Part shown: piece by piece, positions 16,037-24,586 of the stretch
Layout of the letters: each line of letters opens with the position of its first letter
How positions within the stretch are numbered: position 1 is the first letter of the stretch
IMG/VR virus record: IMGVR_UViG_3300000117_007365
Span: 1,547 to 38,386 of that record
DNA from: a virus
Length of the DNA: 36,840 bases
Strand: one strand, 5' to 3'
Made by a program: the position numbers and the translations under genes
Notes under the pieces: generated by a model
The model's database searches: none
What the model saw: the letters and a program-made list of their open reading frames with translations, nothing else
Told to the model about the DNA's origin: nothing

Positions 16037-17381
16037 AATCTTTAATCCTATTTCCTTCAGCGGGCCTATCTAAGTAGTCTTTTCCTAGAATCCATATGTC
16101 TGGATTCTGTTTTTTAATTTGATCTATCCAGTTTTCGTAACAGCTTTTTACTCCAGACAGACCTCTTACATACTGAGCATTAACAGTATGGAAAGCGTTA
16201 CTCCACCATATTAGACTATCAGGTTCATTAGTTATTTTAGAAGTAATTTTTTCTGGATTTTCACAGATATCAACATGAACATAAGAATGTTTAAGCTTTT
16301 TATACTCTTGCCAATGATCTTTAATAGATTTTTCAGAACCCCACCAGTCAACTTCTCGTTGCCAAAGCTGCTCTTTAGTTAAGTGCTGAGTCTCATTTCC
16401 ACCGGTTTCATTGAATTGATATTTTTTAATAGCCCAGTTTACAAAAGATACATAGTCTTCTCCATTCCATTGCTCTAACAAAAGTTTTTTAAAGGCTAAT
16501 GAAGGTTTACTGTAGTCATAAAAAACTACCTCTGTATCAGGATAGAACCCATACGTGTTTAAAATCATGTTAGGCTTGAAACTTGCAGCTACAGAGTAAA
16601 GTTTTTTAAGAGGAGAAGGCTTGATATATTTTAAATCAACATAGTTTTCTGTGTTCCAAATAAAGACACAAGTAGGGGCATAAGTGACAATATTATTTAT
16701 CCAACTTAGTTGTTTTGCTAACTCTTCTGCACTAGACTTAGGATATAAAAACTGTTTTGCATCTCGTATTTTAGGATGGAAATTGAATACTGTAAGATCA
16801 TTTGCAAGTGAGGTATTAATAAAGTTCCAACCATCAACAAGCGGTGTGCATATAGTAAGCTCTTCTGTGGGAGCTAGTGAAAGAGGGGTGTAGTCATCAT
16901 GTATATCTTTAGCATGTCTTTTAGCCTTGATAACTCTTTCTTCATTGGTCATCTTTGAACCGAAAACTGGCTTATCAAACTTTTTGTAATAGTCTAAATT
17001 AACTAATAAGCATTGTCTGTGCAAGCCGTAATAACCTTCGTCACCTTTTGGATTGTTTAAGTTCTTTTTGTTCTTATCCATAATATGCCCAGTGACAAAA
17101 AAGTTTTGTTTGTCTATCCATTTTTCAATATGCGTGAAAAAAGAAACATCTTGGATAATGTGACCTACAGATTGAACTATACAATATTTAACATCATGCT
17201 CTAATGCTTTATCTAAGACTTCGTTTACTGTTTTTCCGTGTACTACAGGACCAAAGTATTTAAACCTGGTAAAAAATTCAGTTATTTCTTTGAATTTCTC
17301 ATGTTTACCAATATGACCCGTAAACGAGGGGTCATCATAAATACCAACTATATAGTTTTTATTAAGACCCATTTTTCTCAT
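16020..17381 (-). CDS. Unknown 453-residue protein between two dioxygenases
   Basis: I do not recognise this protein. It is soluble, rich in Trp, Tyr and His (QREVDWWGSEKSIKDHWQEY; SLIWWSNAFHTV), and has no signal peptide. The N-terminal third alternates strands and helices (IVGIYDDPSF, KYCIVQSVGHII), as in Rossmann-like or glycosyltransferase folds; the C-terminal part contains VHVDICENPEKI and PDIWILGKDYL. A second ATG at 17372 is an alternative start. It overlaps dioxygenase genes at both ends (17 and 20 bases), so the three are one translational unit. It may be the enzyme or substrate-binding partner on which the dioxygenases act. Confidence 0.7.
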   Translation of the reverse strand: MRKMGLNKNYIVGIYDDPSFTGHIGKHEKFKEITEFFTRFKYFGPVVHGKTVNEVLDKALEHDVKYCIVQSVGHIIQDVSFFTHIEKWIDKQNFFVTGHIMDKNKKNLNNPKGDEGYYGLHRQCLLVNLDYYKKFDKPVFGSKMTNEERVIKAKRHAKDIHDDYTPLSLAPTEELTICTPLVDGWNFINTSLANDLTVFNFHPKIRDAKQFLYPKSSAEELAKQLSWINNIVTYAPTCVFIWNTENYVDLKYIKPSPLKKLYSVAASFKPNMILNTYGFYPDTEVVFYDYSKPSLAFKKLLLEQWNGEDYVSFVNWAIKKYQFNETGGNETQHLTKEQLWQREVDWWGSEKSIKDHWQEYKKLKHSYVHVDICENPEKITSKITNEPDSLIWWSNAFHTVNAQYVRGLSGVKSCYENWIDQIKKQNPDIWILGKDYLDRPAEGNRIKDYVLDS

Positions 17382-18003
17382 AACTGTCTTCCACTAACTG
17401 TTTAAATTCTTTACCTTTTATACCGTGAATAATCATATGATATCTATCTTCATCGCTTTCATTAAAGACAGCGTGAGTGTTACCTACATCTAGAAGTAAA
17501 GCTGTTCCTTCACTGAATGGAACGTAGCCTTCATGCCCTTTCATTTTCATTCTACACCCTTTTGGGTTATTAAGAGCTATGTTGACGGGAGACAAGGAAT
17601 GAGTATCTTGATCTTCATGAGGTGTTATGTAACCACCTGGCTCAAGAAGCATAAATCTTAGCCTATAATACTGTTTAAAAGGAAAAACTTCTTTAAAAAA
17701 CTTATATGTAACAGGACATTTATCTATGATATCAGTCCATCGATAGGGTGTCTCTTCATGAGAACTGTAACCATACTGAACAAAATGATTTGTTTTAGTA
17801 TGATCAATTCCATGTACACATAGACTTCTCCAACCTTTGTGCCTATACCCTCCCATAGCTGCATCACCATCTTGATCTCTATGCGCAACAAACATATGTT
17901 TTAAAGAAATAGCTTCTTGTAACATTTCTTCATAAGGAAATGTTATATCAAGTTTTAGCCAGGGTAGACCACTTTCTTTTACAATCCAATCATACGTTTT
18001 CAT
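17362..18003 (-). CDS. Asp/Asn beta-hydroxylase-like 2OG dioxygenase
   Basis: A 213-residue protein of the PF05118 type. The core reads YYRLRFMLLEPGGYITPHED with H129-x-D131, then H177 (GNTHAVFNES) and R187 (DRYHMIIHG). The LEPGGxIxPHxD line is the family signature. It overlaps the iron-sulfur carrier gene upstream by fourteen bases and the unknown gene downstream by twenty. Hydroxylation of a peptide or small molecule is expected; the substrate is unknown. Confidence 0.82.
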   Translation of the reverse strand: MKTYDWIVKESGLPWLKLDITFPYEEMLQEAISLKHMFVAHRDQDGDAAMGGYRHKGWRSLCVHGIDHTKTNHFVQYGYSSHEETPYRWTDIIDKCPVTYKFFKEVFPFKQYYRLRFMLLEPGGYITPHEDQDTHSLSPVNIALNNPKGCRMKMKGHEGYVPFSEGTALLLDVGNTHAVFNESDEDRYHMIIHGIKGKEFKQLVEDSYEKNGS

Positions 18004-18487
18004 ATAAATCTAACAAATCCTCATCAAAAGCAAAGCTTGTACCGCACCCACAACTAGCTTTTGCACCAGGGTTACTCACTTTTAACATTTTATTCATATT
18101 TGATTCTTCAAGATCAATTTCAGAGCCGTAAAGATATTTTAAACTCATTGAATCAATGATAGCGGGAGGGCTATCAGAAAAAGTAACGTCATCATCATTA
18201 GGATGATCGTCGATATCAAATAGATAGTTAAAACCAGAGCATCCACCGCCTTCTACTCCAAATCTAAAATATTGATTTTCTCCTAGGTTCTCTGAAATAA
18301 ATATCTGAGCCTTAGGAGTAATAGTAGGAAGCTGGCCTTGAAAAGACTCATCAATTGTAGGAGCAAACCCGTGAAAGTCGTCTAGAATTTTTCTATCGAG
18401 ATCAGTTTTTGATCTTAGACGCTCAATCTCAGCTTTATCAGCCATTTCTTCCAATTCTTCAAAGAACTTATCTAAATCATCAGTCAT
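17990..18487 (-). CDS. A-type iron-sulfur carrier (IscA/HesB/ErpA-like)
   Basis: A 165-residue protein whose C-terminal 105 residues are an A-type carrier: GVEGGGCSGFNYLF with C83 and KASCGCGTSFAF with C146 and C148, the three cysteines that hold a 2Fe-2S or 4Fe-4S cluster. The N-terminal 50 residues are an acidic helical extension not present in IscA. Such genes occur in several marine phages. Here it is first after a strong promoter and followed by iron-dependent dioxygenases; two radical SAM enzymes elsewhere in the window are possible clients. GGAGG lies six bases before the ATG. Confidence 0.92.
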   Translation of the reverse strand: MTDDLDKFFEELEEMADKAEIERLRSKTDLDRKILDDFHGFAPTIDESFQGQLPTITPKAQIFISENLGENQYFRFGVEGGGCSGFNYLFDIDDHPNDDDVTFSDSPPAIIDSMSLKYLYGSEIDLEESNMNKMLKVSNPGAKASCGCGTSFAFDEDLLDLYENV

Positions 18488-18504
18488 AAAGCACCTCCAA
18501 AGTT

Positions 18505-18532
18505 ATTATAACAAAAAATCATAATAAGTCAA
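18505..18532 (-). promoter_or_regulatory. Strong sigma70-like promoter before the iron-sulfur carrier gene
   Basis: On the minus strand: -35 TTGACT (18532-18527), 16-base spacer, -10 TATAAT (18510-18505), then GGAGG (18498-18494) and ATG (18487). It is the best consensus match in the window. The -35 overlaps the stop codon of the upstream glycosyltransferase gene. Confidence 0.75.
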
Positions 18533-19704
18533 CTTCTGACTGTTGAAGTTCTTTTACTGACAGACTTAAATATCTTTAAGTACTCTTGTGCGACGTCTTT
18601 CCAAGTATTTTGAGGAGTGTAGTCTTTTAGACTGTTAAAAAATTGCTTATCTTTATCATGAGAGTAATAAACAGCTCTAATCTTATTAAGAAGATCATCT
18701 CCAGCTGGTTCTTCATAGAAAGTGTGTGTGCTCATTAGGTTTGTAGCATCACCAGGTTTTAGAGCAAATACGTTTGGATCTGCGACATTCATAGACTGCC
18801 TTGAGGTAGCAATTCTAAGACCTATATCAGATGGAATAAAATCTTCTGTAGGACCGTTTGCGGAAATAATAGGAAAACATCCGCAAGCAACTGCTTCTTG
18901 TATGTGCATACCAAATCCTTCAGCTCTATAAGGATGTACTACAACTTTAGAAACTTTGTAAATAGCTGCCATTTCTAAATCAGAAAGCTCAGAATCAATG
19001 TAAACTATTTTTGAACAGCCTGTTTTATATTGCAGTTTAATTATTTCATTCACTACGTTATTTTTACCATAAATTTTAGGATTATCTTTAATTATAAGTG
19101 TGGCTTTATCGTACTTTTTAAAAGCTTTTCCCCAAGTATTAGCTAGGACGTCTAATCCTTTTCTCCACTGAGAATTACCTACATAGACAAAGTTAAAATG
19201 ATCTGGATTGATTCTAGGGTGAAGATGTTCTCTTATATTGTCCTTGTTTTTATTAAATATAGACTCATTGAACCCGTTGGGGACAATAAAAAGATTATCT
19301 GGTTTTAATCCTCCCATCCCAAACACATTAGCTATATAATTACTAGGAACTATTAAAGCGTCTGCAAATGTTTCAAATTTATATTGCCATTCAAAAGGTG
19401 CTTTTTGATACTCCCACGGCTGGATAAAGACTACTTTTGTGTCTTTTGAGGTTGGCCATCTCCAAATAGGTGGATAAGAGTGTCTAACTTGAACATCTAC
19501 CTTATCTAATTCTACTTTTTGAAGATCTTTAAGTACTTTTACATCTTTTTTACTTACTCCGCTTTCAGGACTGTAACCGTCTAAAGCTGTGATACAAAGT
19601 TTTAGCTCTTTACCTACTAATTTAGATAGTTGTAACGCTAAATTTCTATTTATGATAGATAAAGAGTGATTATCATAAAATTTTCCGACTAATTCAATGT
19701 TCAT
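18529..19704 (-). CDS. GT-B glycosyltransferase (GT4-like)
   Basis: A 391-residue glycosyltransferase with two Rossmann-like halves. The C-terminal half contains FVYVGNSQWRKGLDVL (172-186) and AEGFGMHIQEAVACGCFPII (261-280), the E-x7-E sugar-nucleotide motif of family 4. It transfers a sugar from an activated donor with retention of configuration; donor and acceptor are not evident. The last gene of the glycan block before the promoter at 18505-18532, it overlaps the upstream GT gene by one base. Confidence 0.88.
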   Translation of the reverse strand: MNIELVGKFYDNHSLSIINRNLALQLSKLVGKELKLCITALDGYSPESGVSKKDVKVLKDLQKVELDKVDVQVRHSYPPIWRWPTSKDTKVVFIQPWEYQKAPFEWQYKFETFADALIVPSNYIANVFGMGGLKPDNLFIVPNGFNESIFNKNKDNIREHLHPRINPDHFNFVYVGNSQWRKGLDVLANTWGKAFKKYDKATLIIKDNPKIYGKNNVVNEIIKLQYKTGCSKIVYIDSELSDLEMAAIYKVSKVVVHPYRAEGFGMHIQEAVACGCFPIISANGPTEDFIPSDIGLRIATSRQSMNVADPNVFALKPGDATNLMSTHTFYEEPAGDDLLNKIRAVYYSHDKDKQFFNSLKDYTPQNTWKDVAQEYLKIFKSVSKRTSTVRS

Positions 19705-20534
19705 CAGTATGCCTTATTTAAATATTGTTCTATATACTGGAAAATAAATTGCGTCTCAATAGGTTCTAAAGAAGGCCATTGAGCACCGCCTAAACCAGAG
19801 GTTTTAAAGTTTTTTAACTCTTTGTAGTTGTCCATAGTGACTTGAGTCCAGATTTTATAAAAAGGATCTTCTTCAACTATATCTGAGTGTCCTATATTAT
19901 GAATTTTTTGGTGTAAATCTTCACTTTTTCTACATAAGCTGTAGTGTAAAGCTACTAAAGGAGATAAAATTCTATTAGTACCTCCTGCACTTTGGTTTGT
20001 CCATCTAGCGTATGTATATGTATTATTTTTGCTAGTTACAACTCCTTGATTTTCTCCAAAAAAGGGAGATCCATCTTCTTCAGCGATAACTAGAGTAGTA
20101 TTACCGATTTCTTTATAAGGAGTAGCCCAAGTCATACAAATATCATGAGTATCACGATAGTCTTCTACCAGCGGACAAAATTCGTAAAAAAAGTGTTTTG
20201 CGTTAACTAACATTTCATCAGCGTCAAAACTAAAAATCCAATCGTTAGAACATTCATTTTTAAGAAAATTACGCTCATAGTTATCATTTTCTATTGCGAC
20301 ATCACTTTGAACAAAATCTTCTTCAACGATAGAGATTTTTTTATCACCATCGATTCTACTTAATTCTGACCATAGAAGAGATTCATCAAAACTAAATGAG
20401 TTCTTGCTCCAGGTTTGTCTATTTTTGTCTAGTCCTAAAACGATCTCATCTACGTAGTTATAGTATCTTTCGATACTTTTTGGCAAATAGTGAGCATCAT
20501 AACTAATTAAACTTATTACAGATTTTTTAATCAT
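19704..20534 (-). CDS. GT-A glycosyltransferase (GT2-like)
   Basis: A 276-residue protein with a GT-A start (SVISLISYDAHYLPKSIERY; VDEIVLGLDKNR) and a metal-binding DxD in WIFSFDADEML (D104, D106), the layout of glycan-modifying GT2-like enzymes. It is flanked by a GT4 enzyme and a methyltransferase with one-base overlaps on both sides, so all three probably act on the same glycan. Confidence 0.8.
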   Translation of the reverse strand: MIKKSVISLISYDAHYLPKSIERYYNYVDEIVLGLDKNRQTWSKNSFSFDESLLWSELSRIDGDKKISIVEEDFVQSDVAIENDNYERNFLKNECSNDWIFSFDADEMLVNAKHFFYEFCPLVEDYRDTHDICMTWATPYKEIGNTTLVIAEEDGSPFFGENQGVVTSKNNTYTYARWTNQSAGGTNRILSPLVALHYSLCRKSEDLHQKIHNIGHSDIVEEDPFYKIWTQVTMDNYKELKNFKTSGLGGAQWPSLEPIETQFIFQYIEQYLNKAY

Positions 20535-21277
20535 TAAGTCCTCTTAGGAGTAACAGTTGTTTTTGCTGGTGTAACCTTTGCGGCTGCTTTTTTCTTAAAG
20601 CCAATAACTCGGATACCGCTATAATATTTAGTGGCATCTGATAAGCCTCCAGACACACGTAATTCAGAGTATAAAATATCACACTTGTCTTGGTGTCGTA
20701 AAATTGACTTATTTAGTTCTTCTGCGTGCATAGCATTAGATTGAGATGTAAAAATAACTACTGACTCTGGAGCCATTGCAGGTAATACTTTTTCAAAAAA
20801 ATCATCATAAGTGTTTTGATTGACAGGAGTTACATCGAAATGACAAAGATTAAATTTTGGGTGTTTATTATAGTTCACTTTGTCAAAATCTTCACTAACA
20901 ATAGTAATAGCACCAGGAATTTTAGTTTCGGGGTGAAGATCATATTTTTCAATGTTCGCTTCTAACTGAGACTTCATATTATAATGAATGTGTCCTTCAG
21001 GTGCCCATTTATCTGGGTCTCTGTCATCATATTTAAAATTTTCAACCCCAACGGCTTTACAGTCATTACCCATAACAGCTGATATAAGAGTAGCTCCCCG
21101 GTTTACTCCTATTTCAAGATAATTGACACTACCTGCCGCACATAGATTATTAATTAAACAACGTTGTCTAATAGAAGAGGCGCCATAAAGTTCTTTTTCT
21201 CTTTCCGTAATTTTTGATCGTTCATTGTCTGCTTGGTCAAGTGACGCTTTGACCCATGCATGAGTTAATTTAGACAT
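20534..21277 (-). CDS. Class I SAM-dependent methyltransferase-like (Methyltransf_24/TylF type)
   Basis: A 247-residue protein. VNYLEIGVNRGATLISAVMG (51-70) is the glycine-rich SAM-binding strand; CHFDVTPVNQNTYDDFFEKV holds the acidic strand seen in O-methyltransferases of the macrocin/TylF group. It may methylate a sugar hydroxyl added by the neighbouring transferases. The last 20 residues (KKAAAKVTPAKTTVTPKRT) are a basic, Ala/Thr-rich tail. It overlaps the membrane-protein gene by eight bases. Confidence 0.7.
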   Translation of the reverse strand: MSKLTHAWVKASLDQADNERSKITEREKELYGASSIRQRCLINNLCAAGSVNYLEIGVNRGATLISAVMGNDCKAVGVENFKYDDRDPDKWAPEGHIHYNMKSQLEANIEKYDLHPETKIPGAITIVSEDFDKVNYNKHPKFNLCHFDVTPVNQNTYDDFFEKVLPAMAPESVVIFTSQSNAMHAEELNKSILRHQDKCDILYSELRVSGGLSDATKYYSGIRVIGFKKKAAAKVTPAKTTVTPKRT

Positions 21278-21491
21278 TATTTCTCCTTCTAATGATAGTC
21301 TGGTCTACCCAATAAAAAGGTAGGTATAAGATTAATAAAAGACACATCAAAACAATAGAAGGTATGAAGAATAATACTACACTAGTGAAGAACCAAACCC
21401 ATACTACAGATAGTAAGAATGGTCCTACGTTTTGTTGTCTTTTTTGAATTGATTTAGCTAAATCGTTTTTTGTTATAAACACTTTATCCAT
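21270..21491 (-). CDS. Small membrane protein, two TM helices
   Basis: A 73-residue protein with two hydrophobic helices (about 23-42 and 45-61) joined by a short turn with Pro, a charged N-terminus (IQKRQQ) and a basic C-terminal IIRRRNN. A hairpin membrane topology with both ends in the cytoplasm is likely. It lies between a GT2 enzyme and a methyltransferase with eight-base overlaps, so it may anchor a glycan-modifying complex to the membrane; this is inference. Confidence 0.75.
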   Translation of the reverse strand: MDKVFITKNDLAKSIQKRQQNVGPFLLSVVWVWFFTSVVLFFIPSIVLMCLLLILYLPFYWVDQTIIRRRNNV

Positions 21492-22224
21492 TTTTAATCT
21501 CTTTGTCCAGCGTTTTATAAAATTTTGAATTGCCCCATTTCGCCTGCAACTTTTGAAGATTCCTCATTTCCATAGCAGCTTTAGACTCATTCTTTATTCT
21601 TTTAGTGTCTCTTGATTCGTGATGAAAGAGTCTGACTGGAATCTGATATACACGTTCACCGGCTTCTCGTCCTCGAAGGCAGTAATCCACGTCTCTGTTG
21701 TATGTCCATTCGTAGGAAGGATCGAAGTTCCCAACTGACTCAATAAAGGATCTTCTAATATAACATCCTCCAAAAGTAGTCCATGCGACTTCCCTAACTT
21801 TGTCGTATTGACCTGTATCGACTTCCAACTCGGATTTAAAAGCTTGTCCGTTTTCAAGTATGAGTCCACTTCCGAAATGATCTGGTTTTTCATCTGAAAA
21901 CTTCCCTCCACCACATTGTACATAATATCTATTTTCTGCATCTTTTGCGGGGTAAAGTAGTAGGCAACCAAACATTCCTGCTTCTGGAAACTGTTTAACA
22001 TAATCTAAAACCTCATTAAACCACTCTTCATGGTGGATTGACATATCAGCATGAAGGATAAAGATGTCATCATTTGGAAATTTATTCCACATCTTCTGAA
22101 ACATCAAATCACACCCAATACCTGCTATGTCTTTTTCATAGTATATATCTAAATCCCAAAACATGTCTTGATGTTGCTTAATTTCTTCATCAAATACGTA
22201 TGGGGTAATTATTTTAACTGCCAT
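21484..22224 (-). CDS. GT2-like glycosyltransferase
   Basis: A 246-residue GT-A protein. The metal-binding region is IFILHADMSI (55-64, where D60 takes the DxD place), and the acceptor-binding part reads GGCYIRRSFIESVGNFDPSY with a following NRDVDYCLRGREAGERVYQIP, the ED/DVDYC-type catalytic loop of GT2. The C-terminus (HHESRDTKRI) is typical of rhamnosyl- or mannosyltransferase-like members. It overlaps genes on both sides. Confidence 0.88.
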   Translation of the reverse strand: MAVKIITPYVFDEEIKQHQDMFWDLDIYYEKDIAGIGCDLMFQKMWNKFPNDDIFILHADMSIHHEEWFNEVLDYVKQFPEAGMFGCLLLYPAKDAENRYYVQCGGGKFSDEKPDHFGSGLILENGQAFKSELEVDTGQYDKVREVAWTTFGGCYIRRSFIESVGNFDPSYEWTYNRDVDYCLRGREAGERVYQIPVRLFHHESRDTKRIKNESKAAMEMRNLQKLQAKWGNSKFYKTLDKEIKNG

Positions 22225-22390
22225 TCATTTTCTCTTTTATTTCTTGTATCCTGCTTAGTATCCATTTTTCGACAATCTCTTTTTCTTCCTCTGTAAGATT
22301 CCATCGTTCTTGTGCATTACTAACTCTAAAGTCATGTATTTCCCACTGAAGTGCGTGTAATAAATTGTGATCAATACTTGATATATTCAT
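22214..22390 (-). CDS. Small unknown helical protein
   Basis: A 58-residue, charged, helical protein (LTEEEKEIVEKWILSRIQEIKEKMNGS) I do not recognise. ATG at 22390 is chosen, with GGAG seven bases upstream and an ATGA overlap with the preceding gene; an ATG 24 bases earlier is in frame but lacks a site. It overlaps the GT2 gene by eleven bases. Confidence 0.6.
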   Translation of the reverse strand: MNISSIDHNLLHALQWEIHDFRVSNAQERWNLTEEEKEIVEKWILSRIQEIKEKMNGS

Positions 22391-22599
22391 AGCTTTTCTC
22401 CACAATGAGGACAATTTTCAGTTTTACCCAAGTGTTCGTCCATTTTTTTAAGAGTGTCTCTTAAGGATTTTGCTTGTTTTATCTGGTTTCGTAACCACTC
22501 TTTTCGTCGGTCACTTTTTGCACGTTCTAATTCTTTTTTAAGGTCTTTTTTCATCTTCTCTAACTTGCCTTTAAAGACGTCATAAAACCCTGTGTTCAT
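22387..22599 (-). CDS. Coiled-coil protein with C-terminal CPHCG
   Basis: A 70-residue, Lys/Glu-rich coiled-coil (KLEKMKKDLKKELERAKSD) ending in ENCPHCGEKL. The CxxC could form half of a zinc ribbon completed by dimerisation. Its start shares one base with the stop of the epimerase gene upstream. No function is recognised. Confidence 0.65.
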   Translation of the reverse strand: MNTGFYDVFKGKLEKMKKDLKKELERAKSDRRKEWLRNQIKQAKSLRDTLKKMDEHLGKTENCPHCGEKL

Positions 22600-23606
22600 T
22601 AGATTAGTTTCTCCGTCCAGGTTTTTGGTGTTTTCTCTGTGATAAGTTCAAGAGGGAGATGATATTCAAATTCTTTTTTGATGGGTCTAATCCAGTTTAC
22701 CATTTCTCTAATTGTCTGTTCCATAGGAATCGCTGCATTATAATTAAACTCTTTTCTAATTTTATCACTAGAGCAATATGCATTTTTTACTTCTCTAGGT
22801 CTATCTGGGTAGTAGTCTATACTTCTGTACTCTTCACAATGGTATATTACTTTTCCTGCTAAATCATTAATAGAAATTTCATTTTCGTCAGGACCAATGT
22901 TATAAACTTGACCGCACAAGTCAGTTCTGTTGCTTTCCATAATTCTATGCACAGCCTGAATACAGTCTCTTACATTAGAAAAAGATCTTTTTTGTTCCCC
23001 GTCTCCGTATACAATAATATTTTTATGGTTTAGTACACGATTGATCATAATCCCAACCACGTTTCTAAATGGATCATAGTATCTTTGCCCTACTCCTATG
23101 ACATTATGAGGAACAACTGTTACATAATTTAATCCATGAATCTGACTTAGCATCTCTAAATGTTGTTCTGCCTGTACTTTAGCCAATCCATAAGGATCGA
23201 CAGGTTTGGTAGGCATGTCTTCTGTAAACGGCGGTTGTTGATCGCCGTATCGAGCCATAGAACTACAATTAATGAAAATTTTAACATTATTATGCAAGGC
23301 TGCCATAGCAACGGATACGGTTCCTGAAACTATGCTAGTTGTAGTAATAGTAGGAGAGAATACACTTAGTCCTTCATAAGGAAGAGAGGCAGTATGAAAA
23401 ACTGCATCACAACCTTGCATTATTTTTTTCATCTTATCAAGATCGAGAATATCTCCTTTGTGGTACTCAGCGGCCTCTGGAACATTACCTTCAACACCCC
23501 CAATCATGTTATCAATACCAACAACCTCATAACCTCCTTTGGTTAAAAGGTATTTAGCCATAGTAGACCCGAGAAGGCCGCTGATTCCTGTAATAAAAAC
23601 TCTCAT
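22599..23606 (-). CDS. NAD-dependent sugar epimerase (GalE-like SDR)
   Basis: A 335-residue extended short-chain dehydrogenase. NAD-binding GISGLLG (7-13), INCSSMARYGD (112-122), and the catalytic Y139-x3-K143 (PYGLAK) are seen, with VVPHNVIGVGQRYYDPF as the substrate-binding part. Epimerases and dehydratases of nucleotide sugars share this fold; C4 epimerisation is the simplest guess. The ATG at 23606 overlaps the upstream TAA (TAATG) and puts the Rossmann strand at the very start; upstream ATGs at 23612 and 23618 are alternatives. Confidence 0.88.
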   Translation of the reverse strand: MRVFITGISGLLGSTMAKYLLTKGGYEVVGIDNMIGGVEGNVPEAAEYHKGDILDLDKMKKIMQGCDAVFHTASLPYEGLSVFSPTITTTSIVSGTVSVAMAALHNNVKIFINCSSMARYGDQQPPFTEDMPTKPVDPYGLAKVQAEQHLEMLSQIHGLNYVTVVPHNVIGVGQRYYDPFRNVVGIMINRVLNHKNIIVYGDGEQKRSFSNVRDCIQAVHRIMESNRTDLCGQVYNIGPDENEISINDLAGKVIYHCEEYRSIDYYPDRPREVKNAYCSSDKIRKEFNYNAAIPMEQTIREMVNWIRPIKKEFEYHLPLELITEKTPKTWTEKLI

Positions 23607-24586
23607 TACCATACCCATTTCTTTTGTTTATAGTGGTTAATCACGTCTGGAAGACAAAGATCAAAATCTTTTGTAGGTTGCCAGCCTAGCTGTTTCAACG
23701 GCTCACAAGATATAGAATATCTAATATCTTGTCCTGGTCTTCCATAAGTAAAGTCTATATGTTCCATGATATCTGGAACGTCTCTATCTATTTTGCCCAT
23801 AAAGTAATAATTAATAATCTTACGAACAGTTTCATAGTTTGATTGCTCAAAATCAGATTGAATATTATAAATAGAGTTACGTTCGCCTTTTTCGTAAATC
23901 ATTATTAAAGCATTTACAGTATCTTCTGAATGTGTCCAAGACCTGATAGGTTTACCCTCATCATGTAACTTAATTTTTTTACCTCTCATTAAACGTCTAA
24001 TGGCCGTAGGAATAAGTTTTTCTGGGTACTGATGCAATCCATAATTGTTAGATGGTCTAGCTAAGATATATTCTAGACCATAAGTTCTAGCCCAAGATAG
24101 AATAATCATGTCTGCGGCAGCTTTTGTCGCTGAATACGGATTGCTAGGATTTAAGGGTGACGTCTCATCGAAACTACCATCAAGAATGTCTCCATAAACT
24201 TCATCAGTAGACATATGGAAAAATAAAGGTTTATTGTGTTTATTTTGCACACTGTTGTGGGTTACTAGCCTAAGTAAATTTTTAACCCCGTCAATATTAG
24301 AACGAATAAAAGAGTCAATATTTAGAATACTATTATCTACATCACTTTCAGCTGCGAGATTAAAAATTACATCACACTCAGGAAGTCGATCAATCTCACA
24401 AATATCTGCTTCTATAAACTTAAAAGATTCAGGGTAATAGTATGAGAGATAATCTAGCTCTTCTGTTACAGCCACATAGGTAAGTTTGTCAATTCCATAA
24501 ACATTCCATCCTAGATCTAGTAAACTACGAGTTAGGGTAGTACCAATAAAACCAGCACAACCAGTCACTACTGCTATTTTTTTCAT
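23606..24586 (-). CDS. dTDP-glucose 4,6-dehydratase-like (RmlB-like)
   Basis: A 326-residue extended SDR. GCAGFIG (9-15) binds NAD; NLAAESDVDNSI (76-87) and FFHMSTDEVYGD (122-133, with the dehydratase Thr-Asp-Glu triad at 127-129) and Y151-x3-K155 (NPYSATKAA) are hallmarks of RmlB, which makes 4-keto-6-deoxy sugar nucleotides. ARPSNNYGLHQYPEKLIP matches the RmlB sugar-binding loop. ATG at 24586 has GGAG five bases upstream. The 4-keto product is the usual substrate for the DegT aminotransferase made by the gene just upstream. Confidence 0.9.
   Translation of the reverse strand: MKKIAVVTGCAGFIGTTLTRSLLDLGWNVYGIDKLTYVAVTEELDYLSYYYPESFKFIEADICEIDRLPECDVIFNLAAESDVDNSILNIDSFIRSNIDGVKNLLRLVTHNSVQNKHNKPLFFHMSTDEVYGDILDGSFDETSPLNPSNPYSATKAAADMIILSWARTYGLEYILARPSNNYGLHQYPEKLIPTAIRRLMRGKKIKLHDEGKPIRSWTHSEDTVNALIMIYEKGERNSIYNIQSDFEQSNYETVRKIINYYFMGKIDRDVPDIMEHIDFTYGRPGQDIRYSISCEPLKQLGWQPTKDFDLCLPDVINHYKQKKWVW

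Noticed and set aside
21594-22001. A 135-codon frame inside the GT2 gene
   Set aside because: Out-of-frame with a well-supported GT2 protein and without initiation signals.
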